Source of the DNA: Mrakia gelida
Taxonomy: Eukaryota > Basidiomycota > Tremellomycetes > Cystofilobasidiales > Mrakiaceae
Length of the DNA stretch: 64,000 nucleotides
Direction of reading: 5' to 3'
Assembly: GCA_024345305.1 (NCBI GenBank)
Contig: BRON01000011.1
Coordinates: forward strand, 558,001-622,000
Part shown: piece after piece, positions 22,245 through 32,788 of the stretch
Layout of the letters: each line of letters opens with the position of its first letter
Position numbering within the stretch: the first letter of the stretch is position 1
The notes under the pieces: model-generated
What the model was told of the DNA's origin: nothing
Databases searched by the model: none
What the model saw: only the letters and a program-made list of their open reading frames with translations
Translations under genes and position numbers: made by a program

Positions 22245-22641
22245 TCATGGGATCGAGGGAAGGGTATCTTGATGCTGGACTTAGTTTAGCTCGCTTGTTG
22301 GTTGAGGTGAGAGAGAGAGGGAGGGGAGCGAGGTCGCGACGAGCGCGGCGACCGGAGAGTGTTCTGGCGAGCTCAGTTCTCGTCGCTTGTTCTGGTTCAC
22401 AGAAGGGAGTGCTCAACTCTTTCTACCTCCACTGAATACGCGTCGAGAAACCTCTCCGTTCTGGTTCTCGCGTTCGACCTCCCGCCTGAAGAAGCGCGAG
22501 GACGACGACGTCGTCTTTCATCCCTCCGACTCGCTCCTCGCGTCCTCCTCTTCCTCCTCTTCTCTCTTTCCTTCCCTCGCACCCTTCTCCGCGTGATACG
22601 TCAACAGACATTCCCATTCCTTTCCTTCCCTCCCTCTCAAG
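22245..22641. other. Convergent intergenic region between two mitoribosomal genes
   Basis: 397 bp containing both 3' UTRs. No gene, repeat or terminator structure that I can support. Confidence 0.5.
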
Positions 22642-23613
22642 CTACCTCCCTGCCTCCTCTTCCGCCTCCTCGTGCATCTTCCTCCCGACGGTGACCGCGT
22701 TCCAGTGCTTCCACCCATCGACGTAGGCCTCTCCTCCGCTGAACTTCCCCTCGAGAGCGTAGAACGACGGTCTAGGCTCTGCTGACCAGACGTCCTTCCT
22801 GTCCTCGTGTCCAGTTCCTCTGGGAGGGCGCCACGTTCGGAGAGCGTTCTCGGTTTTGAGTGCGGATCGAGCCTGGACGAGAGCGAGACGACGAGAGATG
22901 GGCGGAGGGAGAGGGAGGGTCAGCGAAGAGGTGTGGACGAGCGGATGGCGGAGAAGCAGCTGATGCTCTTGAGGGCAGCAAAGGGAGGAGAGAGATAGAT
23001 GAAGAAGGAGGGACGAACGATTTCTCCTCCCTGGAACTGAGCTCCGTACGCTTCCGCTTCCCTGTTGGCCGCTCTCACAGCGATCTCTTGGATGGCGCGA
23101 AGGTGGGAGAACTGAGCTGAGGCGATGGCGTAGGCTTTTGGGACGGTGAGACGGTGGTGCTGGGTGAGGGAAAGGCAGAAATCGATGCAGCTGAAGAAGG
23201 AGGGAAGGAGGAAAAGAAGGTCAGCTCGAGCTCGCTCTTCCTTCCCTTCCTTCTTCCCTTCCCTCCTTCTCCCCTTCCCCCCCTTGAAACACTCACTCTT
23301 CTGGTGAAGGACACCTTGTCCTCTGACCCAAGCTCCACCACTCCTTCCCTTGTATCCTCTCGGGATCTGCGATGGTTGCTCGTTCTGTCAAGGTCTTTGA
23401 TCTGAAAGCCTCGAAAGGGAAGTCCTGGAAGAAGCGTTCCCTGATCTTGTCCTCCTTGAAGACGATTTCTTTGACCGAGTGTTTTTGGATAGGGAGAGGA
23501 GGAGCTGGCGGGTGGGTGAGAAGCGCAGCGTGCCATACGGGCGTGGCTCCCACTCCTAGGGACGTCATACGAAGCGAGGATTGGAGGACGTCGAGGGAGT
23601 TCCGGCGGACCAT
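22642..23613 (-). CDS. Mitochondrial small ribosomal subunit protein mS23 (RSM25-like)
   Basis: Exons 23613-23297, 23190-23019 and 22872-22642; 239 aa, in frame. The N-terminus MVRRNSLDVLQSSLRM, then TPVWHAALLTHPPAPPLP, matches the fungal mS23 pattern of a short amphipathic start, a Trp and a Pro-Pro turn. It is followed by IRERFFQDFPFEAFRSKTL, comparable to the yeast Rsm25 segment with an aromatic pair and Arg-Pro/Ser-Lys. A later helix (PKAYAIASAQFSHLRAIQEI) and a charged tail complete the protein. It is a component of the mitochondrial 37S subunit and helps hold mRNA-channel-side proteins; that role is family knowledge. The start at 23613 is the only Met that gives the conserved N-terminus. 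Confidence 0.78.
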
Positions 23614-23848
23614 CGCGAGAGAGGTGAGGAAGAAGAGGACGAGGGGAAGGGGGGAGTGGAAAGAAGGAGGTGGAGAGGAGTCTGAGAGGGAAGGCGAAGG
23701 GCGAAGAGAAAAAAGCTGTTGAGGTGATGAAGGAGTTGGGGAGAGGGAGAGGAAGGAGGGAGGGAGACGGAGGGACGAAAGCTCGAAAACGAAGAGCACG
23801 ACTCCTTCCCGTCCAACGATCATAAGCCACCCTCTTCCCTTCTTCGAG
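23614..23848. promoter_or_regulatory. Divergent promoter, mS23 / MYND B
   Basis: 235 bp between divergent starts, purine-rich on the plus strand toward mS23. No clear motif. Confidence 0.4.
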
Positions 23849-25545
23849 ATGGATAAACGGGATCCAGAAGAGTTCGCGCAAGTGCTGGGCCTTCACGACG
23901 ATGGTAGAGCAGGAGGACTGTCGACGGAGAATATCTACGAAGCCTTTGAGTCTTTGAATTTCCATCTCGAGGTTCGTGCTTCCCTCCTTCTCTCCCTTTT
24001 AAGTGCTTCGTACTGACGGATGCTCTATCTTTTCTCATCAGTACCTCGGCGCCGATACTCCTTCAGATGACCGACTCCTCTACGCCGTAAGCCGAGCGAG
24101 GTCTCAGATGCTGCTCTCTGCGTCGTCAATCGTTCCTCTCACCTTCCTTCTCCCGTTTCCTTCCCTTCTCATTCCCTCCGCATCGCAGGAAGCGTTCTCA
24201 GCTCGGTACTTCCCTTCATTCGTCCGATCTTTCCTATCGTTCACAGACGAGAACCTCCGATCGGTCTACATGGCCTGCTTGCAGACCATCACCCTCGAAG
24301 CCAACACCTCCCTCGGTCGCTTCGCTCGCATCTACCCACAGGAGGCGTGCGCTCTCTACCTCGAGACTATCACCATGATCTCAGATCGATCTATTGGGTG
24401 GGATGAACCACGTGTGAGTAATCTGTTTCCGCTTGTACTAGCGACGGGCTGCCCTGTTTCGCGAATCACGATTCTGACCTCGTCCCTCCTCGGTTTGCCC
24501 TTTCTCCTCAAAGATGGACAGCTCTGGACACCATGCCTTCGCGGTCTACCTCTACCTCATCGTAATCATCGCGTCCCTCAGCAACCATCTTCCCCTTGGT
24601 ACCCACTTCCCCTCCCTGGAACCGACCCTCAGCAACGGACTGCGAGATTTCGCGTCTCGCTGCTGCTCAGATAAGGTGCTTCAGAACCCCTCGGGTATGC
24701 GTCTCATTGAGGCTCTCGTAGGAGGTGAGACGGATCCACGTCGCCTGGCGCACGAGAATCGAGTGGTCGGTTGGCACTCCTGCGAGCGTCGAGTAGCAGA
24801 GTTCCACGTCGCGGCGGCTGAGGGGAGGATGATGGGCGAATCAACGTGTATCGAGGTTGGTGAAGGAAAGGAGATGATGGCTTGCTCGAGAGTGAGTTTA
24901 CCTTACTTCCCTCTCCTCACTTCGCGGTTCGCTACTGCTCTCGAGGTTCGCTTCTCGCCTCCTGCTCTTCCTCGCATCTTCATCGCTGACCCAGATCTCC
25001 CTTCTCGTCGCCTCAGAACACCAAAAAGCCGACTGGAAGAGGCACAAGAAGCTTTGCTTCAAGCCAACGTGGTGAACGATTCGCCGCGACTCAACTCGTG
25101 AGCTCTTCTTTCCCCACTCTCCGACCGTGTCCCCCGATCCCAGAGCTGACTTCCTGCTCTACATTCTCACAGACACGGGATCGGTCTCGTCTCGAGCGCC
25201 TTCAGGTCGCGAGAGCTGGAGGAGAGAACGAGCAGGAGGGACGGTGAGCTTCGCTTCGCTTCGTTTTCGATTTCCTTCCACACCACTCTTCGCGACGGCT
25301 TCGTCGCTGACACACCATCTGACCTTCTCTTCCTTTCGTCTCGCAGTCGACCATACAACCTCGTTCGTCCTCCTCCCTCGCCTCCTCTCTTCGCGTCGCG
25401 TTCGACTTGGACTCGAACTGACTCGTCCCTCGTCTTCCTCCTCCCTCTCTCTCTCTAGATACATCCCACAGTCAACTCTATCGCCGATGTCCATGAACCT
25501 CTTTACTCTCACCTCGAACTGACTGCGAGGCAGCTCGTTCATTGA
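23849..25545 (+). CDS. MYND-family paralog B, finger exon lost, altered C-terminus
   Basis: My model: 23849-23971, 24042-24086, 24189-24413, 24514-24891, 25017-25097, 25173-25243, 25347-25362, 25459-25545; 341 aa with canonical splice sites throughout. The body aligns with paralogs A and C (FAQVLGLH; LYLIVIIASLSNHLPLGTHF; KEMMACSR). In A and C the next exon encodes the first half of the MYND finger. Here a recognisable relic (GTTCGCTACTGC, about 24926) sits only some 25 bp after the donor, without branch site or AG acceptor, so it cannot be spliced in. The following exon still contains the code for HQKADWKRHKK but is now read in another frame. This avoids the old TGG-TGA stop and runs into sequence that is 3' UTR in paralog A, ending ELTARQLVH. 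If so, the protein has no MYND finger. A decayed pseudogene is the alternative. Confidence 0.6.
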
Positions 25546-26039
25546 GATGAAGAGGGACGATGACGAGAGTCGACGCGGTCGACTTCTCTCGCTTGAAGCC
25601 TCGTGCAAGTCGATGGCGCTTCCTCGCCTTCGTTCGACGAACCGAGAAAGAACAGTGGTCCTCGGAGAATGAAAAGCAGAGCAGAACCCTCTCCCTTCCT
25701 CGCGTTCTCTCTCTCTCGTTCTCCAAACAAAAACGAAACGTGAAAACGAATGTGTGATCAACAAAGGAGCGTGGGGGAGGATAGATAGATATGTGACGAA
25801 ACACTGGATATATAACTTAAAACAGCGATGGAGTGGAGAAAGAACGAAAAGAAGAAAGGGAGATAGTCCGAGTGGGAGTTGTTGCACCACGCTTTGAAAG
25901 AGAGTCGCGACGACGACGACGAAAGAGAAGGCAAAAGCTAGCCGAGAAACCGAGAAAGAAAGCCTAGGCACCAGCACGGCTGATCCACCAAAAACACATC
26001 TAAACGCTACAGGGAAAGGTAGAGGAAGAAAGGGTTTGT
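25546..26039. other. Convergent intergenic region
   Basis: 494 bp between MYND B and the GPI-anchored protein gene. A 366-residue open frame crosses it on the minus strand, but its translation is low complexity and lacks intron signals or domains. I regard the region as 3' UTRs. Confidence 0.5.
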
Positions 26040-27383
26040 TTAGAGAAGAGCGGCTCCGACGACTCCAGCGACGGCGAGGAGGAGAGCGGAGGAGGAAGCG
26101 AAGGTGGTGGCTCCCGAGGTGTTTCCGGCCTGATGGAAAGAAGGAGATGAAGCAGGAGGAAGAGGAGTCAGTTCGTGTGCGGGGAAAAGGAAAGGACAGC
26201 TGAAGGGAGGGACGAGGAGGGAGGACGAACAGGGATGTTGGTGGTTCCTCCGGAGGCATCAGCAGAGGCAGAAGCGGCGGTAGCGGAAGCCGAGGCAGAG
26301 CCTGAGAGGGTGAGGGGAGCGGGGGCGGAAGTAGCGGAGGTGGCGGTGGTCGCGGTGGTGCTGCAGAAGGAGAAGATGCAAAGGGAGAGGAGGAGGAGAC
26401 GCGGTCAGCCCAAGCCCAAAAATGAGCTCTGATTCCCCTTCCTCGCAGTTTCGACGCAGCTTCCCAAGCGCCTTGGAGACGAATAAGTTATGACAAGACT
26501 CACGAGGTAGCGGCGGTGGTCGCGGTGGTAGCAGTGGTGGCAACGGTGTCGGACTGGGTGATGTTGAACATGTTGGATTGAGCCAGGATGGAGTCGTCTC
26601 GGTCGGCGTCCTTGATGAAGTTGACCTGGAAAGAGGTTCCAGCGGGGAAGTCACCGCTGTGGGAAGAGGATGATGAAAAAGAGGAGTGAAGGTTAGCTCT
26701 GGAAGAAACGAAGGAGGGACGCAAAGCAGAGCGCAAAAAGGTGGGGAAGGAACGCGAGGTGAAGGGGAGGGGAAGAAGGGAAACAGGACGAACGAGGGGA
26801 AGGTGACAGTGGTGGTTCCAGTAGAGGTGGTGACGTTCTCGTTCAAGGAGGTGGTGTCGGCGAGGAAAGAGGAGTCCTGAGAGAAAGAAGGAGGAGAAAA
26901 AATGTCAGGTCGTGCCGAGGGGACGCGAGGAAAAAGAAGAGCTCGACGTCGTCCCTCTTGGCGGGAGGAGAACAAAAGGGAGGAGGACCTTCCCTTCCCT
27001 CCTTCGCGTTCCCCTGCCCATCCAGAGATCAGAGCAAAGCGAAAAGAGAACGTACCTGGTTGACGAGGACCATGGCGAAGCTGGTAGGGTCGGTCGCGAC
27101 CCAATCCCACTCAACGGTCTGGGGGAGAAGAAGAACGAAAAGAGAGAAAGAACGCGTGGACGAGTCAGCTTCCTTCCTTCCTTCCCTTCCGTTTGCTCTC
27201 CATTTTCTCGCGACTCCCGTCTTCCCATCCACTTCCACCACCTCGAGAGCGAAGATGTATAGAAGAGACGCGTACCTGAGCTCCGCTGGTGGTCCAGGTG
27301 TCCCTCTTGGAAGGGTAGGTGACCTGAATGGCGCTGGCTCCGATAGCAGCGAGGGCGACGGTGGAGATCAAAGAGGCGAGCAT
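26040..27383 (-). CDS. Kre9/Knh1-like GPI-anchored cell-surface protein
   Basis: Exons 27383-27276, 27118-27056, 26876-26794, 26656-26504, 26360-26231 and 26129-26040; 208 aa. A signal peptide (MLASLISTVALAAIGASA) is followed directly by IQVTYPSKRDTW, the start of the Kre9/Knh1 beta-sandwich. The domain continues with VEWDWVATDPTSFAMVLVNQ, TTTVTFPSGDFPAGTSFQV and DDSILAQSNMFNI. Then comes a Ser/Thr/Ala linker likely to be O-mannosylated, and a C-terminus with a small-residue omega-site region (AGNTSGATT) and a hydrophobic tail ending VVGAALL. That layout predicts a GPI anchor. Kre9-type proteins take part in beta-1,6-glucan assembly in yeast; many basidiomycete relatives are simply wall or plasma-membrane proteins, so the exact role is open. 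The Thr/Ala repeat crosses an exon boundary (26504/26360). Confidence 0.85.
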
Positions 27384-28198
27384 GTTTGTTGGAAGACTTG
27401 AAGGGGTAGGGTGGTTAAAGAGTGGAGGAGGTTGTTGTAGTTGAGGGTAAGGAAGGGAGAGCGAGTCTTGAAAGGCGAAGGGAAGGAAAAGGAAGGAAGG
27501 AGAAGGTGACTGTTGATGGCCAAAAACAAGGAGGGAAATCGAGGGGAACCGTCCAACGTCTGTCACGCCAGGCCGGCACGACAACGAAAAACAACACAAC
27601 AACATTGCAAACCTGCACAACACAGGCCAAGGAGGACCTCCTCACATTTTTATCTGGTTCCGAGGAAGATTTTCACGCGCGAAAGTAGGCTAAAAGAGGA
27701 AGGAAGGGCACGAAGACCCGTCGCTCGAGGGCGATCGTTTCAGCGCAGCGAGAATCCTATCTGTGGACAGCTTTTTCCCTCTGTCTTCTCCTGGAATAGG
27801 CAGGACTGTTTTTGGTACCCCCAGATCAAATCTGCTCTCGAGCCTCGGAACGTACAAGTCGAGTCAAAACAGTGCAGGAGAGAAGTCGCCGTCGCGAAGG
27901 AGAGGAGACGCGTTTCGTGCTCGCTTCCGAACCTTGGACGCGAGATGGCGCGACGGCTTACCTCGAGATTTTAGGTGCTAAGCTGAAGAGAGGACTTATG
28001 GCTGTATCCATCAGTAGATTTGCTCGAGCAGAGGCAACCCAACAATAAATCTCGACCTCCTCCAGCTGATCAGCTCGACGCTCCAGTCTTCGACGATCCT
28101 CTCCCCCAAACGTCAACGATCTCAAGCACTTCATTATCACCCCCATCTCTCCTCTCTCTCGTCCACCCATCTTCCCAACCCCTCTCATCAACGACTGC
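27384..28198. promoter_or_regulatory. Long divergent upstream region, Kre9-like / F-box-like
   Basis: 815 bp between divergent start codons, the longest promoter space among the confident genes. A purine-rich block lies next to the Kre9-like start and an A-rich stretch at 27580-27620. I see no gene: open frames here have no domain-like sequence. Long promoters of wall-protein genes often carry regulatory sites, but none can be named from sequence alone. Confidence 0.45.
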
Positions 28199-30732
28199 AT
28201 GGAGTCCCTTCTCGAAAAGCTCTCTTTGAACGACGAGGAGAAGGTCGAGACCTCCCCTTCTCTGGACGACGTCGACGTTGAGCTCGACCTCCAAGCTCTT
28301 CCTCCTTCTCCGCCTCTTCCTCAGTACAACCTGCCCCCAGAACTGTTAGTAACGACTCCGGATGGCCGTCGATCGTAGCTCCAGCTGATCTTTCTCTCCT
28401 TGTCTCTCTCAGATGGCGTAAAATGTCCGTCTTCATCGATCCTGGTTGAGCTCGCTCCTCCTTCCCTTCCCTTTCACCGAGCTCAGCTTCCGTTCTTCCT
28501 TCCCCTCCCTTCCTCCGTCTTCGTCCAGCTTCATCCACTCATCGCCTTCAAGAGTACTCGATAACGGATGTACGAACTCCATAGAAGAGCAGGAAGGCTC
28601 CTTGTGCGGCCTTGGGTTTTGGAGGATCGCTCGTGAGCTCGACTCTCCTTTCTTCCCTCCTTCAAACTCGAGCTCGAGCTGACCTTCGTCTTTTCTCTTT
28701 GCCCTGAAGACTCGAGCCAGTACAACCGCTACAACATCTGCCTGGTTTCCCATGCTTTCAGGGTACGTCTTAGACTCATCCTCGTTCTCCTCGTCCTGCT
28801 TCGTCGCTCAAAAGTCGGATCGAGTCAGCTGCTCTGCGACGTCCCGAGTCTTCGCTTCGTCCTCTCCTCGTTTCCTTCTGACCTTCCCTCTTCACCTCCC
28901 TGCCCTTCCTTTCGCCATTCTCAGGAACTCTGCATCCCTCTCCTTTACCGAGACGTCAAACTGTCGAGCTCCAAAGCGATCCTCAACTTTGCTCGAACGA
29001 TCTTCTCCCCCTCCTCCATCGACTTCGCTCCTCTCACCATTCGAATGGACGTCGACCTCTCGCCGTACCTCAACGAGCACGACGAGAACGGCGAGCCCGT
29101 CCTGGACCCTGAGCTTGAAGGGATCCTGGTGGAGAAGGTGTTCGAGGAGGGGAGTGAGGTCGTAACGGTAGCGAGGCTGTTGAAGGCTCTGGTGGGCTTG
29201 AAGATGTTCCTTTGGGACTCGACGGAGAACCTACACACTCTCCCTTCCCTCATCCTCGATGCTCTCGCCACCTCGGAATGTGGTCCCAAGATGGTTGGAC
29301 TCGATTGGTTCCCTGTAGCAGAGCCCAACTTGATGTCGTTCTTCAATCGTTCGTCATCTTCTCCCTCTTTCTTTCTCTTTTCCTCCTCGCCTCAAACTCT
29401 CGCTCATGCTTCCTTCGCTTCACTTCTCCTCAGTCTTGACCGTGATCAAGAATATCGAGCATCTCGAGATCGGAGAAGCTCTGGAACTGTTCGTCTCTCT
29501 CGCTTCTCCTTTCGTCGCGTCCAAAAGCTGACCTTGTCTCTTCCCTTCGTCTTCTTCTCAGAGCCTACGAGTACAACCCACCTCCCTCCCGAACCCGAAT
29601 CGATCTCCCCAAACTGCACACCCTCGCCATCTCAGGAGATGGAATGTCAACTTGGTGAGTCGCTCGCTCGTCTGCCTCCTTCCTTCCCTCGCTCAACCCG
29701 ACGCCTTCTCTTCCCTCGCTCGCTCCTTTCGTCCACGCCTCACAGCAAACTCTTCGCCGAAATGTCTCTCCCCTCCCTCCGTCGCATAACCCACTGGTCA
29801 GGTCTCTCCCCCGCCGCTCTATGGACGCTGGACCGCCTCGTGCAAAACCACGGCTCCAAACTCGACGTGATCTCGCTCTGGAGTCCCTCAGGGAGGGACG
29901 CAATCGCTCAGGAACCGTTCGAGAAGATGATTAAAGGGGTGCTGAGGTACTGTGGGAAACTGAAGTACGTCTATCATCCTTCCTTTTCGTCGCGTTGAGT
30001 CGAGTTGCGCCCTCGCTCGTTCCGTTGGTTGATCGTTTCGCCCAACCTGACCCTTCTCCCTCCCCTCCCCTCTCTCCCCCCCGCCCGCCCACCCACACCC
30101 ACCCTCCCAGATTCCTAGAACTAGACATCTTCCTCTCCCACCCCCTCCCCACCTCCTCCCTGCCCCCTCACCAAACCCTCACCCACATCTCCCTCGGACT
30201 CGAACTCCTCCCCCTCAAAGAAACCCTCCCTCCGCACAACGCCCTCTACACCCCGTTCGTCAACTCACCCATGAACGATCTCATCCTGTCTATCTCACGA
30301 ACGGCTTTCCCCAAGCTGGAGAGCTTGCATCTGCTTAGTTGCGATGCGAGTGCGATGGGACACCCTGCGAAGCCGGCGAAGGGGAGCAAGGGGAGGGGCG
30401 AGAGAGGGGAGGAAAGAGGGAAGAGTGTGAAGGAAGCGTGGGGGATGTTGGGGGGTTGGTTGAGGCATGCGAGGAGGGATAGTGAGAAGTGCGGTGGGAG
30501 CGGGGTGGGTGGGTTGGGTGGGTTGGCGGGAAAGGAGGGGAACGGGGAGGGAGAGGGACAGAAGCCGTGGGTGGTAAAGGACGGGTGGGGGGATGAGTTG
30601 AAGGAGGAGGAGTGGAGGTGGTTGGAGGAGAGTAGTGAGGAGGAGGAGGAGGGGGATAGTGAAGAGGAGGGGGAGGGAAGGAATGGGAGTGGTGGGGGGA
30701 GGGTTAGGGTGAGGAGGTTGGGGGAGAGTTGA
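28199..30732 (+). CDS. F-box-like protein with acidic/basic tail, 573 aa
   Basis: Nine exons: 28199-28344, 28413-28444, 28555-28632, 28710-28762, 28925-29348, 29434-29488, 29562-29654, 29746-29964 and 30111-30732, all in frame. The N-terminus is acidic (MESLLEKLSLNDEEKVETS) and leads to YNLPPELW, then YNICLVSHAFRELCIPLLYR, a split but typical fungal F-box helix set. The middle has Leu-rich beta-strand-like segments (VIKNIEHLEIGEALEL; SLPSLRRITHWSGLS). The tail (last about 140 residues) is a long, highly charged and Gly-rich region with an acidic run, probably disordered. Likely an SCF substrate adaptor with unknown target. The exons from 28413 to 28762 are short and rest on splice signals plus frame. 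Confidence 0.65.
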
Positions 30733-30966
30733 GGGGAGACGCGTCTCGCTCGAAGCGAGCAGGTTTTTCTCGCTGTTTTCGTGTTCGTTTTTATGTTATG
30801 GACATGTTGTTTCTGTGTATACACTACCTACTCTCAATCCTACTCTATCACCAGTTCTCCCTTCGTGCGATATCTTTTATCCTCTCTCCGGTTGCTCACC
30901 GCTCCTCGTCAGCTCGACCCTTTCCCATCTCCCCTTCCTTCCCTTCTCCCTCAACCCCCTCCATCA

Positions 30967-32605
30967 ATGCCTCCCCGCCCAACTCGCAAACCCAAGCCCG
31001 CCTCCAGACCCAAACCCTCCTCCAAACCCTCTCCCAAACCACCCAAAGCAGGCCGTACCCGAACCTCCCTCTCCCCCTCCTTCTTCCTCGGTCCCTTCCT
31101 CTCCCTCCTCGCGCTCCTCCTCCTAAACTCCTCCTTCATCGACCTCCCCAACATCCTCGTCTCAACTCCCTCTTACCTCCTCTCCCTTGTCTCCCCTTCT
31201 CCTTCCCCACCCATCCCAAGCGCAGTCTCTCCATCACCTCTCTGGGAGCTCACCAACACCACCCTCGCAGGAGTCGCTCTCTTTACCTCCCCCTCCCTCC
31301 CATCCCCCCTCCCAGCAGGCACCTTGATCCTCTCCGACAGTCCCTTGATCATCCTCCCCACGAGATGGAAGGGGACTACGATGGAGGAGATTAATGACGA
31401 AGTGAAAGCGATGGTGGATGGACTGGGGGAACAAGAGAGGAGGTGGTTTTATGAGCTTAGTGAGGGAGAAGGAGAGGGAGGGGAGGGGTTGGGGAGGGAG
31501 ATGAGGATCGTGAAGACGAATGGAGTGGATGTGGGAGAGGGGAAGGTGGGGGTGTTTAGGTGGTTTTCGAGGTGAGTGAAAAACTTCTTCCCTTCGCTTT
31601 GTTCCCAAAGGAAGGGGCGAGGGAAAAGGGGAGGAGAGATGTTGAGCTCGCGAGCGAGGGTCGACGCGAATGACTTTCCTTCCCTTTTCCTCTCTGCTCT
31701 CTACTCTCTTTCGCTGACCTCATTTCCCTTTCTTTCACTCTCGTATCCCTTCGTCGTTATGATTCAAAGGATCAACCACTCCTGCCAACCCAACGCTCAC
31801 TACTCCTTTCGACCCTCGTCCAAGTACGTTTCGTCGCATCATCTCCCCTCCCTCTCCCTCTTCTCCCAACCCCAACTGACCCTTCCTCTCTTCTTCTCCA
31901 ACCCTCTTCCCACCCACCCACCCCCCCAGCTCCATCCTAATCCACCTCCTCTCCCCCCTCCCACCCAACACCGAAATCCTCCTCTCCTACCTAGATCCTT
32001 TCCTCCCCACCCACGTCCGCCAAAACGAACTCTCCTCCCGCTACGGCTTCACGTGCACCTGTCCGAGATGCACCAACTCAATCATCACTGACCAGAGGAG
32101 TCAGGAGAGGTGGTTGCTCCGAGGAGAAGTCGGCCAGTGGGCCGTGGGTGAGGGGGAGGGGGGTGGAAGAGAAGCGGTGAGGAATTGGAGCGGGTTCTGG
32201 AGTTGATGGATCTGGAGGGAGCGAGGAGTGGACGGGGTCAGGTGGGAGAGGATTTGAGTAGGGTTGGGTGGGGGTGTGGGGAGTGAGTGCACACCGTCTC
32301 ATCCTTTCAGTCCGTCGCGTTTCGAGACGGGACGAGACGCGTCGAACCCACTCACTGACACCCTATCCCTCCCTCGTTTCCTCTCGCCTCTCAGCGCTCC
32401 GTTTGTGCGCCATTGGGCTCTGAAAGCGCAACAATGGTTCTCGGAGGAGCTAGGAAGGGACAGCGAGGAGGCTTTGAGGATGGGGAGGTTAACTGAGGAT
32501 CCGAGCGACGAAGGCGAGGGGAGGAGGTTGTTTTGGGAGAGGAGGAGGGTGAGGGAGGTTCTTTGGGAGGAGAGGATGGGGGAGAAGGACAGGGAGAGAT
32601 CTTGA
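30967..32605 (+). CDS. SET-domain protein with N-terminal membrane segment (apparent frameshift)
   Basis: Exons 30967-31571, 31770-31823, 31930-32282 and 32395-32605. The N-terminus is Pro/Lys-rich, then a hydrophobic helix (FFLGPFLSLLALLLL, residues about 41-55) suggests a membrane anchor. The SET domain starts with AGVALFTSP and AGTLILSDSPL, and continues with the diagnostic RINHSCQPNAHYSF (NHSCxPN, which binds SAM and lysine). The exon ending in YLDPFLP and GFTCTCPRCTN gives the post-SET Cys cluster (C-x-C-x2-C). SMYD-like lysine methyltransferases have this order; the target is unknown. Frame is lost in a G-rich run at about 32145-32165: the reading frame before it and the clearly coding frame after it (EELERVLELMD) differ by one base. 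This may be an assembly error or a real mutation. Confidence 0.75.
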
Positions 32606-32788
32606 TGAGCTTGTCTAGGAGCTGATTGGGAAGGAGAGGAAGGGAGGAGGGGGAGGGAAGGGAGCAAGAGGGTAAACGGACGTCGCGTCGACGCGTGCTT
32701 TGTTTTGGTTGAACGCCAAGACAGGATATTGCAGGAAAAGATAAGATGACAGCGAATGACAGCTGAAGCTGCATTGATCATCACTCAC

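Noticed and set aside
25159..26259. 366-residue minus-strand open frame
   Set aside because: It lies across the last exons of MYND B and the 3' end of the Kre9-like gene, with repetitive Ser/Arg/Phe sequence typical of antisense translation of CT-rich DNA.
30246..30824. 192-residue minus-strand open frame
   Set aside because: Antisense to the acidic and Gly-rich tail of the F-box-like gene; composed of Pro/Ser repeats.
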